Numbered from the stretch's first letter, positions 49,751 to 63,522 are shown. The stretch is DNA of 64,000 bases from Sphaerisporangium perillae (GCF_023276435.1 NZ_JALLPO010000025.1:1-64000), one strand, 5' to 3'. Translations and numbers: made by a program. Notes: generated by a model not told the origin, from the letters alone.

Positions 49751-51307
49751 TTAAATAGGCTCGGCTCTGAGGACCAGGATCGCCAGGTCGTCGGCGCTGG
49801 GCTCGATCGCGTATTCCTGCACGGCGCGGCGGATGCGCTCGGCCACCGCCCGGGCCGACAGGTCGGCGCACTCGGCGAGGAGCTTGGCGAGGCCGCCGTC
49901 GTCGTCGAGCAGCCGCCCGTTCGACCGGCGTTCGGTCACGCCGTCGGTCACGCCGAGCAGAACGTCTCCGGGTGCCAGGTGGACGTGGTCGACGGCGAAC
50001 TCGGCCTCGGGGAAGACGCCGAGCAGTGACTGGGAGGTCACGACGGCCTCCACCACGCCGCTCGGGCGCAGCCGCAGCGCCTCGGGGTGCCCGGCGGAGA
50101 TCAGGGAGAGGTCGAGGCCGTCATCGGTGCTGGTGATCTCACCGTGGAGCAGGGTGAGGAACCTCGCCCGCTCGCCCTCCTCCAGGATCGCCTGGTTGAG
50201 CCGCGAGACGACCGCGGCCACGTCGTACCCCTCGCGGGCCAGCAGGCGGATCGTGTGGCGGGCCAGGCCGGTGACGGCCGCGGCCTGCGGACCGGTGCCG
50301 CAGACGTCGCCGATGGCGAAGCGCCACGTGCCCTCGCCGGTGGTGAACAGGTCGTAGAAGTCGCCGCCGACCTCGTTGGTCTCGCCCGCCGGCTCGTACA
50401 CCACGGAGTAGTCCAGGCCGGGCGTCTCGGCGGGGGTGCCGGGCGGCAGGAGGCTGCGCTGGAGCGCGCGGTTGGCGTCGGCCTGCTGGGCGTACAGCCT
50501 GGCGTTGTCCATGGCGAGGGCGGCCCGCCGGCCGAGGTCCTCGGCGAGCTGGGCGACGTCGTCGGGGAAGCGCCCCGATCGGCCGAGGCACATCAGGCCG
50601 AGGCTGCGCCCGCGCGCCATCAGCGGGAAGGCGAGGGACTGCCACTCGGTGAGCTGGATCGGCACAGGAGTGAGATTGTCCACAGAAGGGATGGCCGCCT
50701 CGTCCAGCCGCTCGCGCAGCTGATCGATCTTGGACTCGTCGGCGTGCCACAGGTAGGCGAGGCTGAGCGGCCCGTCGTCGGCGGGGACCGTGTAGACCGC
50801 GCACCAGGTGGCGAGCCTCGGCACCACGATCTGCGCGATGAGGGCGGGCACCATGTCGGGGTCGAGCGTGCCGGCGAGCAGGTCGCTGGCGTCGGCGAGG
50901 TAGCCCAGCCAGCCGGGCCCCTGTGAGGCCCGCTGCCCCGTCCAGTCGTCGACGGGGCTGCTCTGGCCGCCGGGCAGGGCGAGGCGGGCCCAGCGGGTGC
51001 GCAGCGCTCCGGCGAAGCTGACCCCCCAGACCGTGACGGAAGCCGAAGGAGGGGACATCGCGGCGCTGTCGCGTTCCTTCTCGCGCAGCTCAATCTGGAG
51101 AGAATCTCCCTGATGCACCCATACAATCTCAAATGGGACATCGCCCACTTCGGAGACCAGCTCTCCGGTCAGCCGCTCGGCCTCCATGCTGATGGAGGCG
51201 GCCGCCCATGCGGTCATCACCTCGCGGGTGAACCGCGTGGCGGCGGGTAGGGCGGTCCTGCCAGGCGCGAACGAAGCGGCCAGCACACCCCGGGAAGAAC
51301 TTGTCAT
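49751..51307 (-). CDS. SpoIIE-type Ser/Thr phosphatase with GAF domain
   Basis: 518 residues. Residues ~25-90 resemble an RsbW-like ATPase (FTREVMTAWAAASISMEAER; LTGELVSEVGDVPFEIVWVH) but the ATP-binding N-box Asn is missing, so it looks degenerate. Residues ~150-270 are a GAF domain (VPALIAQIVVPRLATWCAVY). Residues ~290-515 are the PP2C/SpoIIE catalytic domain with VGGDFYDLF, AIGDVCGTGPQAA, LLGVTDGVTE and SADDLAILVL (Mn-binding Asp). It dephosphorylates an anti-anti-sigma factor in general-stress or developmental partner switching. It is divergent from the hybrid kinase. Confidence 0.9.
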   Translation of the reverse strand: MTSSSRGVLAASFAPGRTALPAATRFTREVMTAWAAASISMEAERLTGELVSEVGDVPFEIVWVHQGDSLQIELREKERDSAAMSPPSASVTVWGVSFAGALRTRWARLALPGGQSSPVDDWTGQRASQGPGWLGYLADASDLLAGTLDPDMVPALIAQIVVPRLATWCAVYTVPADDGPLSLAYLWHADESKIDQLRERLDEAAIPSVDNLTPVPIQLTEWQSLAFPLMARGRSLGLMCLGRSGRFPDDVAQLAEDLGRRAALAMDNARLYAQQADANRALQRSLLPPGTPAETPGLDYSVVYEPAGETNEVGGDFYDLFTTGEGTWRFAIGDVCGTGPQAAAVTGLARHTIRLLAREGYDVAAVVSRLNQAILEEGERARFLTLLHGEITSTDDGLDLSLISAGHPEALRLRPSGVVEAVVTSQSLLGVFPEAEFAVDHVHLAPGDVLLGVTDGVTERRSNGRLLDDDGGLAKLLAECADLSARAVAERIRRAVQEYAIEPSADDLAILVLRAEPI

Positions 51308-51428
51308 TGCACCGTGCTTATCACAGTCGACTCTCGCACGCGGTCGATAGACAGGGCGACCGCACAGCGCCCTTCATGCCAGACTGGCACTACTCCACAT
51401 CCCGCCCGAACAGCGTGAAGGAGGCTTC

Positions 51429-55609
<4,181 letters not shown>

Positions 55610-55610
<1 letters not shown>

Positions 55611-56236
55611 TGCCGGACCGGGCGAAGATCCTGCTGGTCGACGATCGCGAGGAGAACCTCATCGCGTTGGAGGCCATCCTCAGCTCCCTCGACGTGGTGG
55701 CCATCCGGGCACGGTCGGGGGAGGAGGCGCTCAAGGCTCTGCTCGGCATCGACTTCGCGCTCATCCTGCTCGACGTGCGCATGCCCGGCATGGACGGCTT
55801 CGAGACCGCCGCGCACATCAAGCGGCGCGAGCGCACCCGCAATATCCCGATCATCTTCCTGACCGTGGTCGACAGCGCCCCCGACTACGCCTTCCGCGGG
55901 TACGCCGCGGGCGCCGTCGACTATCTCACCAAACCCTTCGACCCCTGGGTGCTCCGGGCCAAGGTGTCGGTCTTCGTCGAGCTCTACAACATGAACCGCC
56001 GGCTCGCCGAGCAGGCCGCCCTGCTGCGCGAGCGCCTCACCGTGGAGCTGCCGGACGGCGTGGGGGCCGAGGTGCTCCCTGAGCTGTCCCGGCGGCTGAA
56101 GGGCGTGGAAGAGGAGCTGGCCCGGCTGGAGGAAATGGTGTCAAAGGCCAACGGCAGCACCTCGTTCGCCGGCCCCGTCAAGGACCTCACCGAACGGGTC
56201 CTCCACCTCCGCGCCGGCTTCGACGCCCTCTCGTAG
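55610..56236 (+). CDS. Response regulator with C-terminal helical tail
   Basis: 208 residues from the ATG at 55610 that overlaps the kinase stop (TGATG). The receiver has ILLVDDREENLIALEAIL, D55 in LILLDVRMPGMDGF, T in FLTVVDS and K in YLTKPFDPWV. Residues ~125-208 are a charged helical tail (ELSRRLKGVEEELARLEEMV) without a DNA-binding or enzymatic domain. It probably passes the signal from the poly-HAMP kinase by protein contact, perhaps to the neighbouring phosphatase. Confidence 0.9.
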
Positions 56237-56270
56237 CCTCCCCGCGTTTCCCGCCCGGGCACCCGCGGCG

Positions 56271-58424
56271 TCAGCGGCGGGCGCGCTCCAGGGCGTCCCA
56301 GAAGCCGCGGCGCAGGGCGTGGCGCACCTCGTCGTGGAGCAGGAAGTCGATGGGCAGCGAGGAGCCCTGGAGGAGGCGGGCCTCGAGGTCGGAGGGCATG
56401 CGCGGCTTGCGGGCGAGCACGGCCTCGAGCCAGAGGGCGGGAGCGTCCCGCGCGACGGACTCACCGAAGTCGTGGCCCTCCTTGTGCGCGGCCTTCACCG
56501 CGTCGGCCAGCGTGGTGGTGCCCGGCGTGCCGGCGAGCGAGGGCATCGGAGCCGGCTGGGGACCGGTGTAGGGGCCGAGCTGAGGCCCGGGATAGGCCGG
56601 CTGGCCGCCGGAGCCTCCCATGTTGTACTGGCCCGGGACGGACTGCGGGGGCACCGGTGCCGCCATGGGGGCCGACGGTGGAGCCTGAGGAGGAGACTGC
56701 CGCGACTCGGAGGCGTAGCCGGAGTAGCCGGCGGGGAGCGCGGGCGGCGACGAGCGCTGCGGGGCCGGCGGCGGCGAGCCGGAGCCGTGCGCGCCCGACC
56801 CCTGGGAGCCGGCGCTGTGGGAACCGGTCGCGTGAGCGCCCCCGGCATGGGAGCCGGACCCGTGGGAGCCCGACGCCAGACCACTCGACCTCGCAGAGCC
56901 GGACAGGCCGGATGCGAGACCGCTGGAACCGTGCGAACTCGCCCCGAGGCCGCCGGAGCCGTGCGAGGCGGACCCGAGGTCGCCGGAGGTCGAAGGGCCG
57001 GCGGCCGGACCGCCGCCCGTCCTCGCGGTGGCGGACCCGGGACCGCCGGAGCCGTGCGAGGCAGACTCGAGACCACCGGCCCCCGAGGAGGCCGGAGAGG
57101 CACCGCTGGGCCCATGTGAGCCAGACCCGAGGGCCCTGCGCGCCTGCATGCGCGAGTCGCCCGCCTGCGCGGCGGACGCGTGCGCCTCGGAGCCGATCGA
57201 GGTGGACCCGAGCGAGCTCGACCCGAGGGTGCCCGCTCCGGCGGACGATCCCTGGAACTCCGACCCCAGGCCTGCTCCAGCGGACGACCCCTGGAACTCC
57301 GGCCCGTGGGAACCCTGCCCTGCCGAGGAGCCGTGCGAGGCGGAGCTGAACGAGCCCTGCCCGGTGGAGGACCCCTGGTGATCACGGCCGCTGGAAGACC
57401 CCTGGTAGTCCGAGCCGAGAGAGCCGTGCCCGGTGGAGGTCCCTTGGTAGTCCTGGTCGAGGGAGTCCTGCCCGGCGGAGGACCCTTGGTAGTCGGAGCC
57501 GGAGGAACCCTCCCCGGCCGGGGACCGCTGGTAGCCGGAGCCGAGTGGACCTTGACCGGGCGGGGGCGACTGGTAGTCGGAGTCGAGAGGGCCCTGCGCG
57601 GTCTGGGAGTCGCGAGACGCGGACTCCAGGGGGCTCTGCCCGTGGCCGGCGGCCGCCTGGGAAGGCTCGCGCGACGCGGAGCCGTGCGAACCGGCCCCCT
57701 GTGACAGGGGACCATGGGAGCCGGCGCCGTAGGCGGAGGGCGCGGGGGACGCCGGGGCTCCCGCCGAGGAGGCCGAGCGGCCACTGCTGTGGCCGTGACC
57801 CTCGCGGGACCGGCCGTTGGTGACCGGCTGCGGCAGGTGGTGCCCGTTTCCGGAGGCGGACCCGTTGCCGGAGCCGCCTGCCACGTTGCCGGTCACCAGG
57901 TTGACGTAGGGCCGCAGGTGGCCGCTGCCGATCTCGATCAGGTCGTCGCACTCCTGCTGGAGCGTGCGGGACACCGCCCAGCTGCCCTCGGCCGCGATGT
58001 GGATGACGGTGACGCGGATGCCGAGATCCTGGGCGTCGCTCACGACCTGGGCCAGGTCTTCGTCGCCGCTCACCACCACGGCGTCGCAGATGGCGTTGTT
58101 GCGGGCCAGGGTCATCAGGTCACGGTGGACCTGGGCGTCCACGCCTTCCCTGCGGCCGGGCCGGATGCGGGCCAGGCGCAGCTTGAGGCCGGGGATGTCG
58201 GCGAGCGCGTCGTGTTCGGGGGTGCGCCTGCCCTCGACCGTCGCCTCGTACCAATAGCAGCGCAGGAGCGGGAGGTCGGTGCGCTCGCGGGAAAGCGTTG
58301 ACAGCAGCTGGAGCAGGCCGGGATAGTCCCACGCGACGGCCTCGCGATGGCGGGTCCCATGCACGGCCATCGCGCCGTCCGCCAGCAGATAGCCGGCGTC
58401 CACGAACAGCGCGCAGCGATCCAC
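56271..58424 (-). CDS. NYN-domain (PIN-like) protein with long Ser/Gly repeat region
   Basis: 717 residues, GTG start. Residues 1-175 are an NYN ribonuclease-like domain: CALFVDAGYLL (D9), LRCYWYEATVEG, DAQVHRDLMTLARNN, AVVVSGDEDLAQVV, with the three or four Asp that bind Mg. Residues ~185-620 are low complexity, built from units such as (S/G)DYQGSSAGQ, SHGSSG and SQGSGAHGSG, rich in Ser, Gly, Gln, His. Residues ~640-717 are a helical domain (LADAVKAAHKEGHDFGESVA; LPIDFLLHDEVRHALRRGFW) conserved in actinobacterial NYN proteins. It probably cleaves or binds RNA; the middle part could drive condensation. Confidence 0.88.
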   Translation of the reverse strand: MDRCALFVDAGYLLADGAMAVHGTRHREAVAWDYPGLLQLLSTLSRERTDLPLLRCYWYEATVEGRRTPEHDALADIPGLKLRLARIRPGRREGVDAQVHRDLMTLARNNAICDAVVVSGDEDLAQVVSDAQDLGIRVTVIHIAAEGSWAVSRTLQQECDDLIEIGSGHLRPYVNLVTGNVAGGSGNGSASGNGHHLPQPVTNGRSREGHGHSSGRSASSAGAPASPAPSAYGAGSHGPLSQGAGSHGSASREPSQAAAGHGQSPLESASRDSQTAQGPLDSDYQSPPPGQGPLGSGYQRSPAGEGSSGSDYQGSSAGQDSLDQDYQGTSTGHGSLGSDYQGSSSGRDHQGSSTGQGSFSSASHGSSAGQGSHGPEFQGSSAGAGLGSEFQGSSAGAGTLGSSSLGSTSIGSEAHASAAQAGDSRMQARRALGSGSHGPSGASPASSGAGGLESASHGSGGPGSATARTGGGPAAGPSTSGDLGSASHGSGGLGASSHGSSGLASGLSGSARSSGLASGSHGSGSHAGGAHATGSHSAGSQGSGAHGSGSPPPAPQRSSPPALPAGYSGYASESRQSPPQAPPSAPMAAPVPPQSVPGQYNMGGSGGQPAYPGPQLGPYTGPQPAPMPSLAGTPGTTTLADAVKAAHKEGHDFGESVARDAPALWLEAVLARKPRMPSDLEARLLQGSSLPIDFLLHDEVRHALRRGFWDALERARR

Positions 58425-58657
58425 GCGACACCGCCCTTTCTACATGGCCCTGGCCCGGTGGCAGCCGAAGCCCGGCCCTATCTCAGGGTAATGAAGCCAC
58501 TGATCGTACGAGGGTGAATCCCGGCGATTCGGCCCGCGCCTGACCATATCTAGGAACGTTCACGCAGACCGTACCAGTTTGTCCTCTATTACCGACCTGG
58601 GGTGATAAACGAGTGGCCCGTCGGACCACGGGATTCGGGCCTCTCTAGGCTTGCACC

Positions 58658-59194
58658 ATGAGCGACCGTGAGAATCTGCTGGACGAGATCAAGCAAAAGG
58701 GCGTGGTGCACGGCAGGGTCGTGCTCTCCTCGGGCCGCGAGGCCGACTGGTACGTCGACCTGCGGCGGATCACCCTGGACGGCACCGCGGCCCCGTTGGT
58801 CGGCCGGGTGATGCTCGATCTGACCGAGGATCTCGGCTACGAGGCCGTCGGCGGGCTGACCCTGGGCGCCGACCCGGTGGCCGCCGCCATGCTCCACGCG
58901 GCCGCCGCGCGGGGGCGCCATCTGGACGCGTTCGTCGTCCGGAAGGCCGGCAAGGCCCACGGGCTGCAGCGCCGCATCGAAGGACCGGACGTCGCGGGCC
59001 GGCGCGTCCTGGCCGTGGAGGACACCTCGACCACGGGCGGGTCGGTGCTCACGGCGGTGGAGGCGCTACGGGAGGCGGGAGCCGAGATCGTGGGGGTCGC
59101 GACCATCGTGGACCGGGGCGCCGCGCGGGCGATCGAGGACACCGGGCTTCCGTACCGCACGGCCTACACGCTCACCGACCTCGGCCTCGACTGA
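58658..59194 (+). CDS. pyrE: Orotate phosphoribosyltransferase
   Basis: 178 residues, ATG start. The PRPP-binding motif VLAVEDTSTTGGSVLTAVEA is complete, preceded by VVRKAGKAHGLQRRIEG (catalytic Lys loop) and VLSSGREADWYVDLRR. It converts orotate and PRPP to OMP in pyrimidine synthesis. It stands alone here, not in a pyr operon, as usual in actinomycetes. The 58425-58657 gap upstream holds its promoter; no further gene is seen there. Confidence 0.95.
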   Translation: MSDRENLLDEIKQKGVVHGRVVLSSGREADWYVDLRRITLDGTAAPLVGRVMLDLTEDLGYEAVGGLTLGADPVAAAMLHAAAARGRHLDAFVVRKAGKAHGLQRRIEGPDVAGRRVLAVEDTSTTGGSVLTAVEALREAGAEIVGVATIVDRGAARAIEDTGLPYRTAYTLTDLGLD

Positions 59195-59202
59195 GCCGGG
59201 GG

Positions 59203-59685
59203 TCAGGACGCCGGGGCGCGCTCGGCGGTGAAGCTCTGGCGCTCCCCGGGCTTGCCCGCGGAGCGCGGCTCGCCGTTCACCTCGACGTGGACGGTGGAGG
59301 CGTCGCCGATGACGACGTCCAGGGCGGGCTGGAAGTAGGACGCCTGCTGGCCCCGGCTCAGGTCGCGGTCCTCGACGACGTCGCCGCCGGTGACGCGGAC
59401 GAACAGCGGGCACCGGTCGGCCTGGCACTCGACGAACAGCGTGGGCACGTCGGCCCCAGGTGAGCCCCGCGACACCGAGACGACCGGCGAAGCCGGTGAG
59501 GACACGTCGGTCACCACCTGTCCGAAGCCGCCGGCACCGCTCGGCGCCGGCGTGGTCTCGTCGGACTTGAGCGAGCCGATGAGAGACAGAACGCCGACCA
59601 CGATCAATGCCAGCAGCACGAGGACCGCCAGGCCCACGAGCAGCAGGCGGGCGATGCCCATGGGGTCAGACCGGTGGCGTCCCAC
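59203..59685 (-). CDS. Single-helix membrane protein with RodZ-C-like domain
   Basis: 160 residues (152 if started at the ATG at 59661). One transmembrane helix (ARLLLVGLAVLVLLALIVVG) follows a short basic start. The outside part has a Thr/Pro/Gly-rich linker and a beta-rich domain with PTLFVECQADRCPLFVRVTG and VHVEVNGEPRSAGKPGE, resembling the DUF4115/RodZ C-terminal fold. A Cys pair (C..C in ECQADRC) could form a disulfide. The RodZ HTH is absent. The role is unknown. Confidence 0.65.
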   Translation of the reverse strand: MGRHRSDPMGIARLLLVGLAVLVLLALIVVGVLSLIGSLKSDETTPAPSGAGGFGQVVTDVSSPASPVVSVSRGSPGADVPTLFVECQADRCPLFVRVTGGDVVEDRDLSRGQQASYFQPALDVVIGDASTVHVEVNGEPRSAGKPGERQSFTAERAPAS

Positions 59686-59776
59686 ATACCGGAGGGTAGC
59701 GCCTGCGCGAGCCCGGCGGCCCGCTCAGCAGGACTTTCTTGGCGAAAGCCCGCCCGTCGCGTCCTCTGCCGTGCCG

Positions 59777-60469
59777 CTAGAGCGGGGAGGCGGAGTCCTT
59801 GTGATGGCGTCCACGAGGCTCGCCGGCGGTGTCCTTGGACTCCCTGCGGCCCTTGAGCACCTCGCGCACGATCGGGATGACCGACAGAAGGATGATCACC
59901 ACGGCGCCGGGCAGGATGTACCGGTCGACGTTCGGGATGGCGCTGCCCGCGAAGTAGCCGATGAGCAGCATCGACTCGGTCCACAGGACGCCGCCCACGA
60001 CGTTCCACAGGAAGAATTTCGGCACGGGCATGCCGAGCATGCCGGCGACCGGGTTGAGGAACGTGCGGACGATCGGGATGAACCTCGCCAGCACCACGGC
60101 CCTCGACGGCCCGAACTTCTCGAAGTAGTGCTCGGCCTTCTCCACGTACTCCGTCTTGAAAAGGCGGGAGTTGGGTCTGGAGAACAGCCGGGGGCCGGTC
60201 TTGGCGCCGATGTAGTGGCCCACCTGGGCGCCCGCGATGGCGCACAGCGGCGCGCAGATGAGCAGGACCGCCAGCGGAAACGGCGCGTCGAGGCCGACCG
60301 AGGAGGCGACCGCCGCGGACGCCCCCATCCCGGCGACCACGAGGAGCGAGTCACCGGGCAGGAAGAATCCGATGAGGAGCCCGGTCTCGGCGAAGATGAT
60401 CGCGAGGATGCCAATGAGCCCGAAGGTGACGATCCACCATTGGGCGTCCAGAAGATTTGTGAGGTCCAT
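59777..60469 (-). CDS. DedA-family membrane protein
   Basis: 230 residues (a GTG at 60472 is an alternative start). DedA features: FAETGLLIGFFLPGDSLLVV, GAQVGHYIGAKTGPRL, ARFIPIVRTFLNPVAGMLGM, and NVVGGVLWTESMLLIGYFAG. These membrane-embedded proteins flip or transport undecaprenyl phosphate or phosphatidylethanolamine. A basic C-terminal tail follows. It stands alone, convergent with the upstream genes. Confidence 0.9.
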   Translation of the reverse strand: MDLTNLLDAQWWIVTFGLIGILAIIFAETGLLIGFFLPGDSLLVVAGMGASAAVASSVGLDAPFPLAVLLICAPLCAIAGAQVGHYIGAKTGPRLFSRPNSRLFKTEYVEKAEHYFEKFGPSRAVVLARFIPIVRTFLNPVAGMLGMPVPKFFLWNVVGGVLWTESMLLIGYFAGSAIPNVDRYILPGAVVIILLSVIPIVREVLKGRRESKDTAGEPRGRHHKDSASPL

Positions 60470-60698
60470 CACCGATGAGGGTACCCCTGAGCGGCGGGTG
60501 GGGCGCGCCAGAGGGTAGGACCAGGTGTGTCAGCGCACGCGGTGGCACGGCGGGCGGGCGTGGAGCCCACGGGCACGACCCCGGTCGTGAACCCGAGTCC
60601 GGCTCCTGCTTCCTCGACTGCCGCTCCTTCGCAATACTTGCCCGGGGGTGGACTCAGCCCCGCGCCAGCCATCCGTTCCGTCTAGGGAGATGACTCCG

Positions 60699-61721
60699 AT
60701 GCCTATCGCGACCCCAGAGGTCTACGCCGAGATGCTCGACCGGGCCAAGGCCAATGGTTTCGCATACCCGGCGATCAATGTGACGTCCTCGCAGACGTTG
60801 AACGCCACGCTGCGCGGCTTCGCCGAGGCCGAGAGCGACGGCATCATCCAGGTGTCGACCGGCGGAGCCGAATACCTGTCCGGCACCACGGTGAAGGACA
60901 TGGTGACCGGTGCCGTGGCCCTCGCGGAGTACGCCCGCGTCGTCGCGGACAAGTACCCGGTGAACATCGCCCTGCACACCGACCACTGCCAGAAGGACAG
61001 GCTCGACGGCTTGGTGCGCCCGCTGCTGGAGATCTCCAAGGAGCGCGTGGCCCGGGGCGAGGACCCGCTGTTCCAGTCGCACATGTGGGACGGCTCGGCC
61101 TGCCCGCTCGACGAGAACCTCGAGATCGCCCGCGAGCTGCTCGAGAAGGCCAGCGCCGCCAAGGTCGTCCTCGAGGTCGAGATCGGCGTCGTCGGCGGCG
61201 AGGAGGACGGCGTCATCGGCGAGATGAACGAGAAGCTTTACAGCACCCCGGAGGACGCCCTGGCCACCGCCGAGGCGCTCGGCCTGGGCGACCGCGGCCG
61301 CTACCTGCTGGCCGCCACCTTCGGCAACGTGCACGGCGTCTACAAGCCGGGCCACGTCAAGCTGCGTCCTAGCGTGCTGAAGGACATCCAGGAGGCCGTG
61401 GGCGCCAAGTACGGCCAGGACAAGCCCTTCTACCTGGTCTTCCACGGCGGCTCGGGCTCGTCGCTGGAGGAGATCCGCGAGGCGATCTCCTACGGCGTGG
61501 TGAAGATGAACATCGACACCGACACGCAGTACGCCTTCACCCGGCCGGTCGCCGACCACATGTTCAGGAAGTACGACGGCGTCCTGAAGGTCGACGGCGA
61601 CGTGGGCAACAAGAAGGACTACGACCCGCGCTCGTGGGGCAAGTCGGCCGAGGCCGGCATGGCGACGCGCGTAAGGGAGGCCTGCGAGAACCTGCTCTCC
61701 GCCGGGACGAAGCTGTCCTGA
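60699..61721 (+). CDS. fbaA: Class II fructose-bisphosphate aldolase
   Basis: 340 residues from ATG 60699 (GGGAG 9 nt upstream; an ATG at 60690 is too close to it). MPIATPEVYAEMLDRAKANG is the usual actinobacterial start. Zinc ligands are in LHTDHCQKD, AATFGNVHGVYKPGHV and LVFHGGSGSS; the phosphate loop is SYGVVKMNIDTDTQ. It splits fructose-1,6-bisphosphate in glycolysis. A strong hairpin ends the transcript. Confidence 0.95.
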   Translation: MPIATPEVYAEMLDRAKANGFAYPAINVTSSQTLNATLRGFAEAESDGIIQVSTGGAEYLSGTTVKDMVTGAVALAEYARVVADKYPVNIALHTDHCQKDRLDGLVRPLLEISKERVARGEDPLFQSHMWDGSACPLDENLEIARELLEKASAAKVVLEVEIGVVGGEEDGVIGEMNEKLYSTPEDALATAEALGLGDRGRYLLAATFGNVHGVYKPGHVKLRPSVLKDIQEAVGAKYGQDKPFYLVFHGGSGSSLEEIREAISYGVVKMNIDTDTQYAFTRPVADHMFRKYDGVLKVDGDVGNKKDYDPRSWGKSAEAGMATRVREACENLLSAGTKLS

Positions 61722-61757
61722 TGGAGATCTTGAAGTCGAAGATGTCCTGACTCGCAG

Positions 61758-61791
61758 TGGAACGGGCAGGCTGCACGACCTGTCCGTTCCA
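61758..61791 (+). terminator. Terminator after fbaA
   Basis: TGGAACGGGCAGG (61758-61770) pairs with CCTGTCCGTTCCA (61779-61791), 12 of 13 positions, loop 8 nt, starting 36 nt after the stop codon. Confidence 0.78.
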
Positions 61792-61856
61792 TGTGAGCTT
61801 CCTGAGAAAAAACGTAAAAACAGTTGACTGCGAGGCAGATGTAACAAATACGTCGT

Positions 61857-61862
61857 TACTAT
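61857..61862 (+). promoter_or_regulatory. -10 element TACTAT for a leaderless transcript
   Basis: TACTAT ends 7 nt before the ATG at 61870 with no ribosome site between, in a locally AT-rich segment (61806-61862). An upstream TTGACT (61824) is too far for this -10 and may belong to a second promoter. Confidence 0.5.
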
Positions 61863-61869
61863 GGGCTAA

Positions 61870-63522
61870 ATGTCCATCTCATACCGAGCGCGACCATATG
61901 TGTGCGGTGCCATCGGGAACTGGGATGCGCGCGTGGTGGACCGGCTGCTGTCGGCCTCGCCGCGAGGGCTCGACGAAGTGCACCGTTCTCCCTTGGCTGC
62001 CCTGTGGTCGACGGGCGAGCCGGAGAACTGGACCGCGGGGCCGCGTTCCGGCTACCTATGGTGGCCCGTGGCGGGCGGTCTCCCGCAGCCGCACTCCTGG
62101 CAGGACGCCGCCGAGCGCCGCCTGGCCGCCGGGCTGGTCATCGACCGGCAGGGCGCGGTCCTGCACACCGACGCCCTCGGCCTGAACGACATGAACGTCC
62201 GTCTCCTCGGGGACGCCCTCTACTTCTCCGCCCGCCTCGACCCGCTCGTCCGGCTGGACGACGCCCCCTTGCACATCGACTGGTCGGCGTGGGCGAACCT
62301 CCTGGTGATGACCACGCCGCTCGCGGACGAGACGCCGTTCCGCGAGATCAGGCACCTCGCGCCCGCGACCGCCTGGCGTGCGGCCCCCGGCGGTCCCGAT
62401 CGGCTGCGGGTGGAGCGGTTCGAGCCCGCGTGGCTGGCGGCGGAACCGGACAAGCCGCCTTCTCCGGAGGACATGGTCGACCTGATCGCCCAGCGGATCC
62501 CGCACCGCGCGGGTCCCGTGGCGATCGGGCTCAGCGGCGGCTGGGACTCCCGGCTGCTCGCCGCGCTCGCCGTCCGCCGCCCCGGCAGCCAGGTGGAGGC
62601 GTGGACCACCAGCACCGACGACGGCCTGGACCTGGACATCTCCTGCGCTCGTACCGTCGCGGCGGCGCTCGGCGTGCCGCACCACGTGGTGGTGCCGGGG
62701 CCGGAGTCCTGGCTGGAAGAGCACCGCCAGGTGTGGCGCCGCACGCAGTACCAGACCTTGCACCACGGATGGGCCATGCCGTACGCGCGGGCGGCGCACC
62801 GCCTGCGGGCGCCTCTGATCGACGGCTGCCTCGGGGACGGGCTGCTCAGGACCCGTGGCGACCACCGGGACGTCATGGGGGCCGCGAGTCCCGAACAGGC
62901 CCGCACCATCACGTGGCGGACGCTGTCGACGCACTTCCCCCGGCAGCCGGAGGTCTGGGCGCCCGGTGTGGGCGACGCCCTCGCCGACCTCAGCCTGGCG
63001 GCGTTCCACCGGGTGACGCGTCCGGTCGACGGGCATCACGCCATGCCGATCCTCGCGCGGCTCCTCACCCGCTACCGCGGCATCTACTCCTCTCCGAACT
63101 GGCTGCTAGGGCCCGAGGCCGAGCTGTGGCTGCCGTTCGCCGACCCCGACGTGGTCACCGCCGCGCTGAGCGTGCCGCTCGCCGCCCGGGAAGATCATGC
63201 GTATTACCTGGCGATGCTCGGGTCCGGTTCACCAGAGCTGGCCTCGCTGCCCTCCACGAACGACGCCGGCGACCAGCCCGCGCCTGGCCCGCGCCGGGCG
63301 ACCACCCCGGCCGCGCTCGCCGCACTCGCCGAGAGCATCTCGGGGCGCGACGAGGTACGCGCGCTGCTGGGTCCTCGGCTGCTCGCGACGCTGACCGATC
63401 CCGGACTCCGTGCGCGCCAGGCGCAATGGTCAGGACCGCTCTACGTCCTGCGCTGGGCGAGCATGCTCGCTCGCTGGTGCGAGGAATACGGCTCCCGCGT
63501 CGCTTGGGAGCCCGTTATCTGA
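61870..63522 (+). CDS. Asparagine-synthetase-like amidotransferase
   Basis: 550 residues. Residues ~1-160 correspond to a degenerate glutaminase half lacking the N-terminal Cys2. Residues ~175-540 are the synthetase half, with the PP-loop VAIGLSGGWDSRLLAALA (SGGxDS for AMP), TTSTDDGLDLDISCARTVAA and FADPDVVTAAL. Such stand-alone proteins use ammonia or an amine and occur in lasso-peptide and surface-polysaccharide clusters. No lasso precursor or protease is seen before the window ends. The gene seems leaderless. The substrate is unknown. Confidence 0.8.
   Translation: MSISYRARPYVCGAIGNWDARVVDRLLSASPRGLDEVHRSPLAALWSTGEPENWTAGPRSGYLWWPVAGGLPQPHSWQDAAERRLAAGLVIDRQGAVLHTDALGLNDMNVRLLGDALYFSARLDPLVRLDDAPLHIDWSAWANLLVMTTPLADETPFREIRHLAPATAWRAAPGGPDRLRVERFEPAWLAAEPDKPPSPEDMVDLIAQRIPHRAGPVAIGLSGGWDSRLLAALAVRRPGSQVEAWTTSTDDGLDLDISCARTVAAALGVPHHVVVPGPESWLEEHRQVWRRTQYQTLHHGWAMPYARAAHRLRAPLIDGCLGDGLLRTRGDHRDVMGAASPEQARTITWRTLSTHFPRQPEVWAPGVGDALADLSLAAFHRVTRPVDGHHAMPILARLLTRYRGIYSSPNWLLGPEAELWLPFADPDVVTAALSVPLAAREDHAYYLAMLGSGSPELASLPSTNDAGDQPAPGPRRATTPAALAALAESISGRDEVRALLGPRLLATLTDPGLRARQAQWSGPLYVLRWASMLARWCEEYGSRVAWEPVI

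Noticed and set aside
56495-57784. Pro/Arg-rich frames opposite the NYN low-complexity region
   Set aside because: They are out-of-frame readings of the Ser/Gly repeat DNA.
61870-63522. Lasso-peptide cyclase
   Set aside because: No lasso precursor, RRE or B-protease gene is seen next to it inside the window; kept as a general asparagine-synthetase-like enzyme.
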